The notes: generated by a model from the letters alone, not told the origin. Shown: positions 49,398-63,300, counted from the stretch's first letter. The stretch is DNA of 64,000 nucleotides from Lingula anatina (GCF_001039355.2 NW_019776102.1:180148-244147); one strand, 5' to 3'. Program-made: numbers and translations.

Positions 49398-51606
49398 TTA
49401 CAGAATGAATGTATCTTTGAACACTTGGCAGAGCGTTTCTAGCTGAAGTTCATTAAATTGTCTGTGCATGCTGATGAACCTGTCGCTGGACGCGAGAGGC
49501 CGCAAATGATCATTAGTCCTCGTTGTTTGGATTCGTTCGTCATAAAGGGTGTCCAGAGTGCGAGATTCACGATGGCCGATGTAAATTACAAAAAGGTGCC
49601 CTGAAACAAATGTACGGTTGTTTTTAAATGACTGAAACACAATTTGATTTTTAGTTAGTTCTTAAATATCTAATTTTGAAAAAAGTCTTTATCTGTATAT
49701 TGTTATGGTTAAAAACGCCGTGTAACTGGGTGAAAATTGTACTTAAAATAAACATTTGCCATTTCATTACTAATGTAACTCAAATAACCTGATTATAAAA
49801 AAAACCCTGTGTCGAATCTTAATAGGATTCTATATAGTATAAAAAGAAAACTCGGTAAACCAGAAGTGATAGATATACCTCCTCTAGTTTTCACAGCCTC
49901 CACTATCCGTCTTCCTAGACTTCCTTGTAGTGGATCATTTGGGCTCTCTATTATAATACCACGTGTATTCCAGTCAATAAACACGAGGTAGACCATTGCT
50001 CTTGGAATGAGGTGGGCTTCTTCTACCATTACTTTGGTAGTTATGATGGTCTTGGATGTCAAAGAGGGCAACCTCTCTATAATTTGGGGAAGAAGTGTAG
50101 TTTTTACACGATCCTTGGTTTCGCGGGACTGGCATATGCAAGCAAGGTCGCAGGTGTCTATTGGGCGGTCTGGGACCTCATACTGAAAACAGAGGATTTA
50201 TATCATACGGTCAAAATATTGAAATAATTGAAAGTACAATAAACCTGTGTTATGTCTCGCTATCAATATGGAAAACGGTACACCGCTGTGAATTGGCATA
50301 ACTCATTCTGTTTTTTTTTTTACTTGTACAGCAATAAACTCTTGAAAGATAGCAATAAACAACAATAAACTCCTGAAAGAGACGCCTTAAGCGTCCGTCA
50401 ATCATTCCAGCTTCAATAATAGTATAACATTTACATGTAAAGTCCGTGGAACGACAGCGAACGTTGGTCTCTCGGTCACTTGCGGTCGCCAGGTTTTCTT
50501 GGCATTGCAGGGTTGGATTTTTAGCAAGTATGCTAAGACCATTGCAATAAATATCACTATGACTAAAAATGCAATGAGCGAATAGCACCACCATAATTGC
50601 ATATGCATATACTGCAGTTTGTCGTCACATTCCTGAAGCTTATTTCGGATGAGGTCGCAAGATTCTTTGGTTTCTTTGGTTTCTGTCGATGTTCCACTTC
50701 TGGAGATGTCCGGGATAAATGACGAAAAATGGTTTAAAAAATCTGCATATCCCGAGATTTGCCTGTAAAAATAAGTTGTGGACTTTGGTACGTTTTAATC
50801 GTAATCTTGCTGACGTCACCTTGTGTTTTAAGGGCACTGAAAACAAACCTCTTTACTATCAGTTATATGCCTCGGTCGATTCCAGCACTGCATGGATGTG
50901 TTGATACATGTAGTACACCGACAGTAGAGAGGCGAGTTACCACTGTCCTACCCTCTACCAAGGCCACATATTGACTTTTCACAGGATATTCACAGATATG
51001 TCTTTAGATAAATAGACGGTCATTTGACTATCTCTGGATTTTCCCATTTTCCCTATATAATCTGTCACCCTGGTAGAGGGTACCACTATTTATCTGTGAA
51101 CGTCAGGAAGACTTACGTACACACAAGATAAAGAATTAAATCTGCAGTAGAGAGGCACATCAAATCGAATAAAGTTCAAAGTACAAGAGAAAGTAAAGGA
51201 TTGCAGAGTTAATTTGTAATTCTATACTAAATAGAAAGACTATAGAAAAGCACTCAGAGAGCGCAGACCTCCGCCAAGGCAGAAAAGTCTCCATCTAATG
51301 CCGTTTCACCCCTAAATTTTCAATATATTTATTATTGATTATTGATTGATTATTGATCCGGATCACCACCAAAAACTAATCATCTGTTCCTTGGCCCACT
51401 TCTGACAGTTCCTGAAATTTCATCAAAATCGGCCCATAACTTTTTAAGTTATGTTGATGACAGACAGACAGACAAACAAACACACAGGGGTGAAAACATA
51501 ACCTCCTTGGCGAAGGTCAAAATTTGGCAGCGGGTGTTTTACATGGAAGGCTTTCGAACCCTTATATCGTTCCTGAACATAATTAATACACTTACCAAAT
51601 ATCCAT
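49398..51606 (-). CDS. Single-pass membrane protein with an unrecognised C-terminal domain
   Basis: Exons 51606-51596, 50762-50435, 50182-49879 and 49600-49398 join (phases 2,0,1) to 281 aa. Exon 1 is only 11 nt (ATG GAT ATT TG, good start context) and is the least certain part. Residues 5-60 are polar and Thr/Glu/Lys-rich with a possible short coiled coil (CDLIRNKLQECDDKLQ). A membrane helix spans about 61-84 (SLIAFLVIVIFIAMVLAYLL). Residues 114-281 form a compact mixed alpha/beta-looking domain with beta-like stretches KTIITTKVMV, MVYLVFIDWN and HLFVIYIGHRE, a Gly loop (QGSLGRR) and a helical end. I recognise no family. It is co-oriented with the GTPase gene 1.4 kb downstream, so co-regulation is possible. 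Confidence 0.65.
51239..51518. mobile_element. CCTCCGCCAAGGAGG interspersed element, copy 2 (inverted)
   Basis: Reverse-complement copy of 46001-46304: starts agaaaagcactcagagagcg, has cagacctccgcc, gatcaccaccaaaaactaat, aactttttaagttatgttga and (cagacaga)n, and ends acataacctccttggcg. It lies in intron 1 of the membrane-protein gene. The interior has diverged by small indels. Confidence 0.6.
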
Positions 51607-54078
51607 GGCATTAGTCCTATGTCCTACCACGGCGTTTGGCTGGAAATGAAAATAAATGGCCTTGCTCAGCTGGAACAGCCGATCACGCGATGTACTAACT
51701 AGTAGACCTAAGCTACCACTGAAAATTCAACGGGGTGCGAAACGAAACTAACCCATTATTAATGCCGACTGAACACCAAACTGCTGATTTACTCTATTAA
51801 AATGTGCATGGAAACTCAGAAGGCAGAGGATGACAAAACGCGGAAGTGGGCCGACATTTCATCTACACAGCAATGTACAAGAGCCAGCCCCAAAATGGTA
51901 AGAACCAGCCAGTCGTCAATGTAGTTCATGATGTTTCATTGATCACTTATTGTTGTAGTGACTACGTACCTTAGCTCTTTATCTTCTGTTCTTCAGTGTC
52001 CTTGTGCGCAAATCCCCTGGGTCGACCACGATTTTTATGCAGAATAATCGAAACCACGGTATTTCCACCTTAACTATGACGACATTCTAATCATATCTAA
52101 TCGTTGCTAGTCAGGTTGAAGGTTGTCCTACTGTACATATTGATCATAGTCCAATTGTGTCATGGACGTATACTATATAACATATCGTATTTCAAGAAAC
52201 CTCTGTGATTGTACTGACACTGGTGTCAAAATTCCATCTAATAATTGATTATCCAGTTAGCAAATTAATAAGATTACAATTATAAAAGCAAAATGAAAGT
52301 AAAATGATTCATGATTATTGCTTTACTCTACAAACATTACTGTACGTTGACTAATGTAAACTAGGCTCTAATATAAAAAAAATATTTTCAAATCAAGATT
52401 GTCATTCTTTTTGAAAAACACCATTTGAAAACACAAATAAATGAACATGATGAGTAATTTTATTAGAAAAGAAGCCGAAGAACTTATAGACGAGCACAAC
52501 CATGCAGGATTAAAGGTTTTAACTTAAAAGTAAAAAGTAATAAAATAAAAATAATAAATATTCTGTTATTCAAAATTCAGTTTTGCTACAATCGATTATA
52601 CATTAAACTGATGGATGATCGTCATATTTCTTAATGATAAGATGATTGGTGTGTGTTGACAATAAAACCACAAAGGCGACTTGTACAGTATATGTAGACT
52701 GCAAGCGACACTCCGGTCACGTATGCGGTGTGGGGTCATGTCGATACTCCCCCGCATCGTTACTCCCCCGCACCAATAACCCCCCTTAGTAATTTTTTGT
52801 AGGCTATTATGCGCATCGATACGACAATACGCCGATAGATCACCGCATCGATAGGCCTACATCCCCTGTAAAATTGCCGATGTGGACGCACCGTTACTCC
52901 CCCACACCGATACTCCCCCACATCATATTAATAATAAATGACTGATGATGAATAAATGAATGGATGAGACGTGATGTAGAAATGGGACCGAAGATATTAT
53001 CATTTTAATGATTAAATTGTAAATAACTGTTCCAATAGCCAGTGGCGGATTTAAAAGGGGGAGGGGGTTCCTGACCCCCCTTCGATTTCTGAAACTGAAA
53101 AAAAAAAACACACTAATGGTCTCCACTTGAAATTATGATTTTGACTAGCTGAATCATAGTTCTACACTGTACCAAGTGGCACCATTCGCCCTCTTAAATA
53201 CCATTTTTTTCGGGATCCTTAAGCGCCCCCGAACCCCACGCCAAAGGGGGGGTCGGCTTCGCATCCTCGGACCCCCCCCCCCTTCAAATCATCTTGGATC
53301 CGCCCCTGAATAACGTAAGTGACTAAATAAGGATGAACTTTAAAAAACCTGAAAATACAAACTGTTTCAAATACCGTTGTGAAAATAACGATTCATGTAT
53401 ATAAATCCGTTTTTGAGTTTAGAGTCAAATACCATAGGCCCTATGCACGTTTCCATTTCCATCCAAAGAGAAAAAGCTAACGAACATTAAGAATTAACAA
53501 TTTATTTAAAAATGTCTTCAACAGAAACACGTCAGAAGGGATGGCCATTCAAAAACAAAGAAAGAAAGAAAGAAAGAAAGAAAAAAGAGAGAGCACGGAG
53601 GACGAAGTTTGCGAAGAAAACGCTGAGTCGATTGATATATTAAGTATAGTCAAGAAAAGGTAAGGTGAACTTACTATGACCACTTTCTTTTACCCACCTT
53701 CCCTCCCCATCTAACCCGCGATTTCAGGTATTTTCCTACTTTATTTAGTCATATTTCTACTTAATTGCGGTATGCAATTAAATAGCGCTTTGGCGCTTTT
53801 TTCTCCCCACCTTTTATGGTTAATAAAAATGACGCCACATTACACAATAGGAAGCAAGTATTTTTACTTATTTGGTTTAAAAAATATAAAGGAGTTATTC
53901 ATCTCTGGTAAAGATTTGGAATAAGAACAATGGGTTAACACCCATTGTATTAACACAGAATAGGAAGTGACTCCAAAGTCCCAAAAGTTAAAAATAACCA
54001 TAAAACAGAGCAAAAAATCCTCGCCTTTTTTTATTTTCCTCAAAAATCCGTAGCTGTTATAAAATAAGTTTAGCTCAC
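51607..54078. other. Spacer with MITE
   Basis: No exon recognised. 52730-52925 contains repeated actcccccgcatcg/atactccccca phrases (degenerate tandem repeat of about 20-35 bp). The CAGTGGCGGAT MITE is at 53040-53308 and (GAAA)n at 53563-53583. Confidence 0.45.
53040..53308. mobile_element. MITE, CAGTGGCGGAT family, copy 2
   Basis: 269 bp with ends cagtggcggatttaaaagg and cttggatccgcccctg. The flanks are AATAGC (53034-53039) and AATAAC (53309-53314), a possible imperfect target duplication. Same family as 41718-42017. Confidence 0.65.
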
Positions 54079-54312
54079 CAGCACTCGCTTTTAGCTGGGC
54101 ATATGCTAGATAGTGGCTTATCTTGGAAGAAACTGCCATCTATACCGTGAACACGGGGAATTCCCAGAGGCATTGAAAACTTCCGGGCACTTTCGCCAAA
54201 AAGTGAAACCAAAAGGGGAATGTCAACAGTTTTATGATATAAGCGTCGGTAAGTAATCATCAGTGATAGTGCAAATACAGAGACTGTAACTAACAAATAC
54301 AGGCGAATTAGA
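54079..54312 (-). CDS. Possible internal exon of an unrecognised membrane protein
   Basis: A 234-nt open stretch between a clean acceptor (gaaagttttag at 54313) and a donor (TG|GTGAGC at 54079), reading 77 whole codons. It begins with a hydrophobic helix (LIRLYLLVTVSVFALSLMIT) followed by a polar segment (YRRLYHKTVDIPLLVSLFG, then FSMPLGIPRVHGIDGSFF, SSICPAKSEC). The first exon and following exons were not found. No family recognised. It points away from the TIR gene, whose start is about 360 bp to the right. Confidence 0.35.
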
Positions 54313-54672
54313 CTAAAACTTTCACAATATATCTTAAACTAATCACTCTAGTCACAGTCTTGTCTATGCAGTTCAAAACATTGGACTAAACTGCGCGAGA
54401 CCCCGATGGCTTAACGATTTAGGGATTCAGATCTAGGGAAGAGTTCACTTTTGCAGTCAAATTTATCTCTGCTAATGTTTTATCTTTAACTTTATCTTTA
54501 ATCAATTCTGTATTGTTAATTTCAGTACCGTGATGTAATCTCGTAGACTGTTTGGTACTTTTAAGTTGTGTTAAAATCATTTATCCGTACAGCTGATGGG
54601 ACATTGTCTTTCTAGTACCGATATAATGTTACAGGTTCATTTTTGTGTTTCAGATATTTTATGACTTGTATT

Positions 54673-56423
54673 ATGGCCTCGGTCAACAGAAGTCCAGAGG
54701 AGGATTCAGCAATGCAATTGGAAAGATCATTTTCCATTCAAGAGAAGTCGGATGATGATACAGAAAAAGATAGTGGGAATGAAAAAGGTCTAAATGTTGT
54801 GAGGGAAAATGAGCAAGCGACAGCTTCTGATGAGGAATGCTGTGAAGATATGGTGAATAAATCTTGCCATGGGCTTCTTATGTACTATCAGACTCACATT
54901 ATTTGGTGGTGTTATAAGTTTAGTGCAATTCTCTTAGTATATATCAGTATTAGGGATAAGGCACAGTATTTTACTAGATTTACAGAGTAATATCTTACCA
55001 TGAAGGCTTTCACGGCTTTATTTTTTAGATTTTTATTTGAAGAGAATGATCGATTAAAGGTCAGGTTCAGTTCTTTTTTTTTTAATTAATCTAATATATC
55101 AAGAGTAGGATACAGAAAGTTTCAAGAATATGGAACATCATAACATCATTAAAACAGGTTCTGTTTAATTGCAATTTTAATCAGTTTAATGAATGTAAGC
55201 CATTCTAGTGCTCTTTTCTAATTGAAGAATAATTTTTGTTTTACCAAGGATGAAAAACTTGACCTAGAACAAAAGGAGAAAGATAAAGAAGCTTCAAGGA
55301 AATTGTCAGAAAAAGAAAGTGATGGTGAAGATGAGTTGGGAGGGCAGTTGGACACAGAGGAAGCCCAAGTGCCTGCTGAACCATTGATGGCACCACTAGT
55401 ACTCCAACACATGCAGGGCAATGAACAAGGTATCAGCACAGGAGATTCCGATAAACCCCCAGACACAATGACAAGAACAGTCACCATCACTAGCAACGGC
55501 GATCCAATGGATGTCCTAGAAATTGAGAAATTTATTGAAATTGAAGCTGCAAAACTATTAAGTAATGAATTCAGTCCTCTGCAGATACAAGTTAGTGTGA
55601 GCAATGTTTTTGATGTCCTTGTGAGACACCCTGATGAAGAAGAAGTGGTGGCAAGGCTAATGGTTAACTGTAATTACCCACAGATATGCATGGCTTTAGT
55701 AAGGAAATACATGGCAGGGTTTCCTGAAGTTGACTTTGCTGATGACATTCACAGGTGGAAACTCTTGAGCAGCACTTTCAAACTTATCGTAAAAGTGGCT
55801 GATACAAGTAGGGAGTTTGCTAAGGGAATAGGATATGGTTTCCTGCAATATGTGATCGATATTTCTAAAAGGGAAATATGCATTGACAAAGTTAATGAAT
55901 ATGAGGTAAATTGTATGATTATATGTAAATGGTACTTGTATAATTTACTGTAAGGCTATTTACTAGTAGTTAATTTACAAGCATTTTGGCATTGAGCATT
56001 TCATCTTAGGGTTCCATCTTTAGCATACTGTCTTGAGAGAGTGACAGCTTAATGGCCTCGCAATTATGTAAGAAAATCATCTAAATGGAGCTCCCTGCTC
56101 GACACCATCAGTGAATTAACAAATTTAAAGCTATTTTTCACTAACTCATGATTTGCTCAATGACATTGTGCACCAAATTTTTCTTTAAGAGCACATGCTC
56201 TAGGTAGAACCTCTTTAGTGTCCTTACTGTCCAAACAGTAAGTAATGAATTCTGTAAGCAGGAGAAGTCCCCTGTAGCATAATTACACGTTCCTACAAAA
56301 CAGAAGATAAAACACTTATTGTGATGAGGCCTTAATTCCACAAAATCAGAATATTTGAATTGCTGTCATTTCCATAGCTTCTTTTTTACTGGTAGGTGTT
56401 AACATACATACGTACGTACGTAC

Positions 56424-56491
<68 letters not shown>

Positions 56492-56702
56492 CTTGTTTCA
56501 TCAAAAGATCCTGTACATTTTCTAAATGAAGCCTTNNNNNNNNNNNNNNNNNNNNNNNNNNNNNNNNNNNNNNNNNNNNNNNNNNNNNNNNNNNNNNNNN
56601 NNNNNNNNNNNNNNNNNNNNNNNNNNNNNNNNNNNNNNNNNNNNNNNNNNNNNNNNNNNNNNNNNNNNNNNNNNNNNNNNNNNNNNNNNNNNNNNNNNNN
56701 NN

Positions 56703-56767
<65 letters not shown>

Positions 56768-59700
56768 GGAAACTTTCCAACCAGCTGTAGCTTCAAATAA
56801 TATCAACTATAAATTAAAGTGCTATATTAAGACACTTATAAATGTTCATAAACATTGCAGTATAAATCTTTGCAAAACTGGACACCACTGCTGTGGTCAT
56901 TGAGCATTTAAAGACACATTCATAAGCCAAGATGAAAACTATACATAGCCACCATATATACTTTAAACTGAAAACTCAACTTCTTCTTTCTAGCACATTG
57001 GTGACACATTTGCATGGGTGATGGAACTGTTTCCAACATGCTACAGTTCTCTCTCAGTAGAAATGAAGGGCAGCTGTCAGCAGATATTTGAAGGGTTTAT
57101 GAAATGTAAGCACCACGAAACCAAGAATAAAGCTGGGAAAAGCATGTTTTTCATGATGCTGAAAGACAGCTTAACTGCTCGCAGGCAAAGGACATCACAT
57201 ATGACAGAAAATGTGCACACAGAAGAAAATGAGGAACTTGAAAAGGAAATGAAGCCAGATGCCAACCGTACTCCTTCAGCTTCGTGCAGACCCTCACAAC
57301 CACCTCCTCCACCCCCTTCTGCAGACAACCAGTGTAAGTACCATACATGTTTAACACACTGCTCCTCATAGAAAACAATTGACAGAAATACACATTCTCA
57401 TATTGTATTTACAGACAATGAACAGAATTATTTAATGCCACCCCTTCCTTGCTGTACATTTCTTGACTGTAAACTTCTTGTGCTGAGCATTCAGAATAAA
57501 GATAGGTCTACAAAATATTCAGGTACATGAAAAAATAATGACATCTGGATGTATGTTTTTAACATATCATGTTGTTTACTCTAGCTGCTAATACAAATGA
57601 AGAAGAGGCACAGTCTCATGCTGCCTCTGGTTACCTGTCAGAGCTGAGTGAAGGCCTTACTAGCTTGCTAGGTGGATTACTTGGGGTTTTGGCACCAGAG
57701 AAAATGGCAGAGAAAGAAGGAGAACATTTGCAAGAGATTGGAATGCCAAAAGTCTTCACGGAAAACATCAAATCCTGGTGAGGATTTTATTATAGTTTCA
57801 TAATATTTTTTAAGTTACTCAACCAATAATATCAAGATTAAAAATTAAACCGCAATACCTGGGCAACACTCATTATGCTAAAAATCTTATGCCTTATTAA
57901 TCATGTCAAAATGTCTTTTTATGCCTTATTTATATCAGTGTTTTTAAAGAAGATTTGCTTTACTGATTTATTACATAGTTGTCAAAATCTCTTTAGGTTG
58001 AAAGACAAGAACCGCTGGCTGGCCTTTAACCGAGATGGTCAGATGTGGGAGGCTGTGAAGGAATGGTTCAGTAAGATTTCAGCCATCAGCAAATACAGTG
58101 AGAGTTTTTGTGTGGCATTGTGTGAAGTGGGTATAGTTGAGGCGCTACTAGACATTATCACAAACCAACAGATCAAAGAAGCCTACATGAGAAATGATGT
58201 AAGTAATCCCACAATGGAGAGTGTGTATTTTTTTGTATAAGCTGTCTTTGAAGATGTCAGTAAAATTTAAGAAAGATGTTTAAGGTTTTCCACTGGGATT
58301 TAATGAACTTCACATCTAGCTAAACATTGTGAAGTTGTAAATGCCAGTTTAGATTGAACACCTTCAACTACAACTAGTATTCAGTATGTGTATTCAGTGT
58401 CCATGTCAAGGGTATATTTTTTAAAAAACTATTTCAATTTTTACTTGCCCTCTATTGATCAGACAATGAGAATAAGATAATCAGTTAATTTATTTGATAC
58501 CTTTATTTCATTTAAATTGAAAAGTGGAAAAATAATTCTCATAAAAATGTTCTTGAAAATGTCTTTCATTTTATCACTGATGCAACCACTGGGTAGCTTG
58601 TTAAAGCATCCTGATAACTACATGTATTCATGTAAAAAGTTATTCATTTCACTCACTTGTGACTGCATTTGTTTATTGAAAGCTTACTCAGCATGTACGT
58701 TTACAAACACAAATGAAATGTTTTCTTTCAGAAAGCAAAAGAGGTATTAACATGGTCTGTCAGCACTTTGCATAGCATTTCAAGCCTTAATAGTTGGGCA
58801 AAATGGTTTCGCTCACTGAAGATCGAGGAAGCTACCAAGTTCTATCTTTCGTCACAAAACCAAAATATCAAAGGGATGTCAATTCTGATTCTGGCAAATA
58901 TCACTGCAAAACGTGAGAAGGTTGAATATGAGTTCACATTGGAGGATGTGGATTTATTTCTAGCCACTTATCTTGCTTATAAAAAGGAAGGGAAGTCACT
59001 TGCAAACTTTTTGGCCAAGACAAACATTCCTGGTATTTTGGTTGAAAATCTGGCCACCCACTTATCAGGTACATGTACATCCTCGTTGCCTTGCTAGTTC
59101 TTCAGGCAGGCAATAAGTGTTAGCAAAAATAAGTTTTCCTGAATTTAACACCATGAATTATGAACTACAAACTCTTTTATAGTTTGAAATGTCTTGTGTA
59201 TGAGATGCTCTTTTCATTGATGGTGAATATCAGTTTGGAAAGTAAAAATTAGAAAGTTTAGAACTCGTAAGCTGTTTTATAGATTGTAATTTTCTTAACA
59301 GTTTTAAATAGGTCATATACCTTGATGAAAGGGGAAAATTGCTGAAATTTTCAGGAAAATTAATGTTTTGCTGTACAAAGATCAAATGCTCCCTGCATTC
59401 CTTCAAGCAAAAACTTCATAACGGAGTTGACTTAAAGATAAAGTTTGTGAGTTTGGTTTGGTGAACATATTTCATATTAAATGTTACATAAATAATTTTT
59501 GGGGTTCGTATATTTCTTATATTTTGATAAACTTTTCATATAATCACAGTAGTGACAATGCATATCACCTGCAGTTATACATGTTATCAGTGAGGAAAAG
59601 GGGGGAGGGGAGAACATTTCTTGTAATTGCAATGATTGAATCATTCATTTTGCTTTGTCACCTTGTTTTATTAATTTTAAGGGTTCACTTTTCAGAAAAT

Positions 59701-60277
59701 ATCATTAAAACATCTTTGTGATACATTGGTGGATGTTCCTTTCATTTTCACTTTTAGGAGAAGTTGACTTTCATGGAGACATGTGGGATCAGCTCCACCG
59801 CACCTTAGCCATCCTACATCTGTTCACAGATAAAAGCATCCTGTTTGCTGAGAAAGTGTGCAGGCTGCAAGTCATTGAGACTGTCAAGACTGTGATAGGA
59901 AATGAAACTTACAAATTAAGAAGAGGGGAAGAAGTACATATTTGCTTTTCTTAAAAGTTCTTTTTTTTCAAATTAGTTATCTTTAAGTTTTAGACTCTAA
60001 TGCTGGGTGTTTTTATTATGTACAGACACAGATGTGTCTGTACATATAGCCATCATCTGCGTCTGTCGTCGCCGTCGTCGCCGTCGCCGTNCAGCATTTC
60101 CTAGTAAAACTATGAGAATAAATTTTAAGGCTTTGATGTTAAAAGGAATGCTTTGGCTTGTGTGTATTTAAGATTATCTTTTCCATATATATATATACAA
60201 TTAGTCATACTTGAACATGCACATGTAATGAAAATATTTCAGTGAAAAGACAACTCCCCACTCCCAACTCCCCATTA

Positions 60278-60317
<40 letters not shown>

Positions 60318-63300
60318 GGATTTATATTTTATAACATTGTTTTTTATTAGTTTGTTTTACCAACATTTACTATTAAATGCCATGTTTTCAGAATGTGCTG
60401 CGCCTCCTCCAGGTCTGCCTCAGCATTATTCATCATTCGGCCAGGAGTCCAGATAAAACCCATATTCTGGTACCAGGCCTTTTCCCTCACTTAGGATTCT
60501 ATGCAAAGTTGAAGGTTGTTGATTCCCCACTACGCTATTCTTCCTTTTTGACTTTTGCACATGTTTATGGTTGTAAACATGCTGGCCACTTGAATGTGAG
60601 GGAAATAGTAGGAAGCTTCCCTGCAATAGGCCTTGGGGAAGAAGAACTTGATTTTGTGAACAATATGTGGAATAGTGCAAACTCAGAAGAGGAGAAGGTG
60701 TTAGGAGATTATCTGGCAGCCACAGGGGGTGCTGTAACACATACTGAACAGTTACAGAGACTAGTGTTGAATGTAGAAAACCTGAGGAATGATTCTGAAT
60801 TCAGCAGGTTTAAACCTACCATAGCTAACCTCAACAACCTAGCCTTGGTTTCTGAGGCCTTTTCTCATGAGGCTTGCAAAAACGGGGCTGTTAAGAGTCT
60901 GATGAAAGTACTTAGTTATGACAAGTTTGATCCCAAGGAACTTTCCAGTCGGGTAAGTGCATCCTTGATGTATACCATTGGTGTTTCTTTGATAGCTACA
61001 TTATAAAATATTTAGGATTTGAAAAGGTTGAACCAAATAGGTCTAATATGGCCTGTCTTGAATGTGTTCTATTAGCCAAAGCAGAGATTGGATTATTTTG
61101 ATAATTGCATTTATATTGTTACAAATTCCAAGCAAGAAAATCAAATTCTGTAATGTTTTGTATTGAGTGCATTATATATGGGAGTATATTTAAATGACAT
61201 ACATGTAATTAATTAAAAAAAGATGAAAAGGATGCTGCTAGCTACAGGAGAAATTTATGTAGTATTGTAATCATCAAAGAAAGCTTACTTAAATAATTAA
61301 ATAATAGATTTGCTGGATTTGAAACTCTAGTCATAGTCATGTCATTTTATTTAGCAGGCTTTGCTACTTAAACAGTAAATGCGAAGCTAAAAAAACTTGA
61401 AACTTTTTGTGAAACAGGCTTAAGATCTCAATCAGTAAGTTATTGACAAGAAAATATACATCTAGGAGACAATTTTAGACAATCAGATGTTCACAAAGAA
61501 TAGACATTTACAAAATTGCTATATATATATATATTGGATTTCGTAATTTGTAACCTTTTTTACCTTACAGGAGTCTACCATTGTTGAACACTGTTTGTCT
61601 GCATTGCATGGTGTAGCTCAGTACCAGTGCAATATGCCATTCTTTGAAGAGGCTAGAGTTGTTCCTGTTCTTATACCCTACGTTACTTGCCGTGATTCAG
61701 AGGCCGAAATGAAGCGCCGATCCTGGAATGCACTTGCATTCATCCACTACCATGATCCCAAGCAGGTGGAAAATGACATGGAGAAATTGAGAGTTACCAG
61801 TCTAAGCAGAAAGGACCTCGAGTTTTTCCTCATCCTGTACAAAACCTCCTCAGCGGAAGTTCAGGAGGTTGTAGGGAAGCTATTAGCCGCTATCAGTGTG
61901 CCAGAAGTAATTTGTGAAAAGTTTGTGGAGTCCAGTGAAAGAGCGCAGAATACCAACGAATCCCACAGAGAGTGGGAGTTCGTGAAACTACTTCTGCATA
62001 ATGCCTGGAACTACACTGATGTCTCTGAACTTTTCTCTAATAAACTGAGAGATGCAGGCATGTTTAGCACCTTGCAAGATATTTTGAAAAATTCAGACTT
62101 CAAGGACAAGCTGAATATTGATGAGGTATTTGCTTAAATGGTTTTGAGTCCTTCCTTAGAATAAGGTATTTTAGGGCATACTGTATAAGTTCAAATGTAA
62201 ATACATGTATTTTAAGTAAGGTGCACTAAACAGATATATTAGATGCAATTTATTTTATCACATCCATTAAGACATTATATTTCTATAATCATATGGCCCT
62301 ACAAATGGGCATTGAAACAGAAATTCTGAATGTACAATGTACTGAAGTTATCTGCATTTTTCTTTACAGAACATAAAGGATGTTATATTATCCATTTGCA
62401 ACATTATCTTCAATTGTGTCCAGTTTGAAAGCAACCAAGAACAGATGTCAGATCTAAGGATCATCAACGACCTACTGCATTATTGTAAAGCAGACATCAA
62501 ATGTAATAAGATCAAAGCTGTTGCCACTTTAGCCATTGCTTTTCTTGTTGATGAAGACAATTCACATTTAGTGAGAGCAGATTCCAAAGCTGGCGTGATC
62601 CGTTTTATTTTGGATACTCTTGAGGACTGTTTGTATCACACAGATCTTAGAGCTGGTGGATTCTCCTCCATAGAACTACTGAGGGGTCTGTGCCAAGTGG
62701 CCATGAATGATGCCAACAAGGTCATCTTGGTCTATGATGGGATAGTTCCCATTATTACCTCTCTCTTGCGTTCTGGAGGTTCAGAGGAAAAACTGCTGTC
62801 ATCCAAGCTCACCTGGCTTTTAGCATTTCAGAGAGATAATAAGCAAGTGATGAGAGATGATGAAAATCTGGTGGCAATGTTGGAGCAAGTTGAACATGAC
62901 ACCTGCAAGGAACTGAGGCACTATGCACAAGGAGCTTCATTTGAACTGCACAAGACCCAAGAAAAAATCAACAAAGTACTTGAGGAGCACTTCAGACCAA
63001 GAGGTACAATATCATACAATAAAAGATGCTTTTGAAATTTAAAGCATAAGCAACCTGTGATTGAAAATTCCATATGATTGAAGTTTAACACACTTGGTGA
63101 TCAAGGTAAAATAAGAACACCATGCCTTTTCAGCCACATGGTAAGAAACACTTATTGTTCTATTTATGAAGGAAGCCCAAGGCCCAGTGGATGGAGATAT
63201 GATGTCATGCTAAGCTATCACCCAGAGAGTAGGCCTGTTACCAAGCTGGTTTGTGAAGCTCTGCATCAAGAAGGCCTGAGAGTTTGGATGGCGGAAGATG

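Noticed and set aside
54643-54672. Upstream start for the TIR gene
   Set aside because: The earlier in-frame codon is TTG; the first ATGs are at 54661 (out of frame) and 54673, which has a purine at -3 context and opens the long frame.
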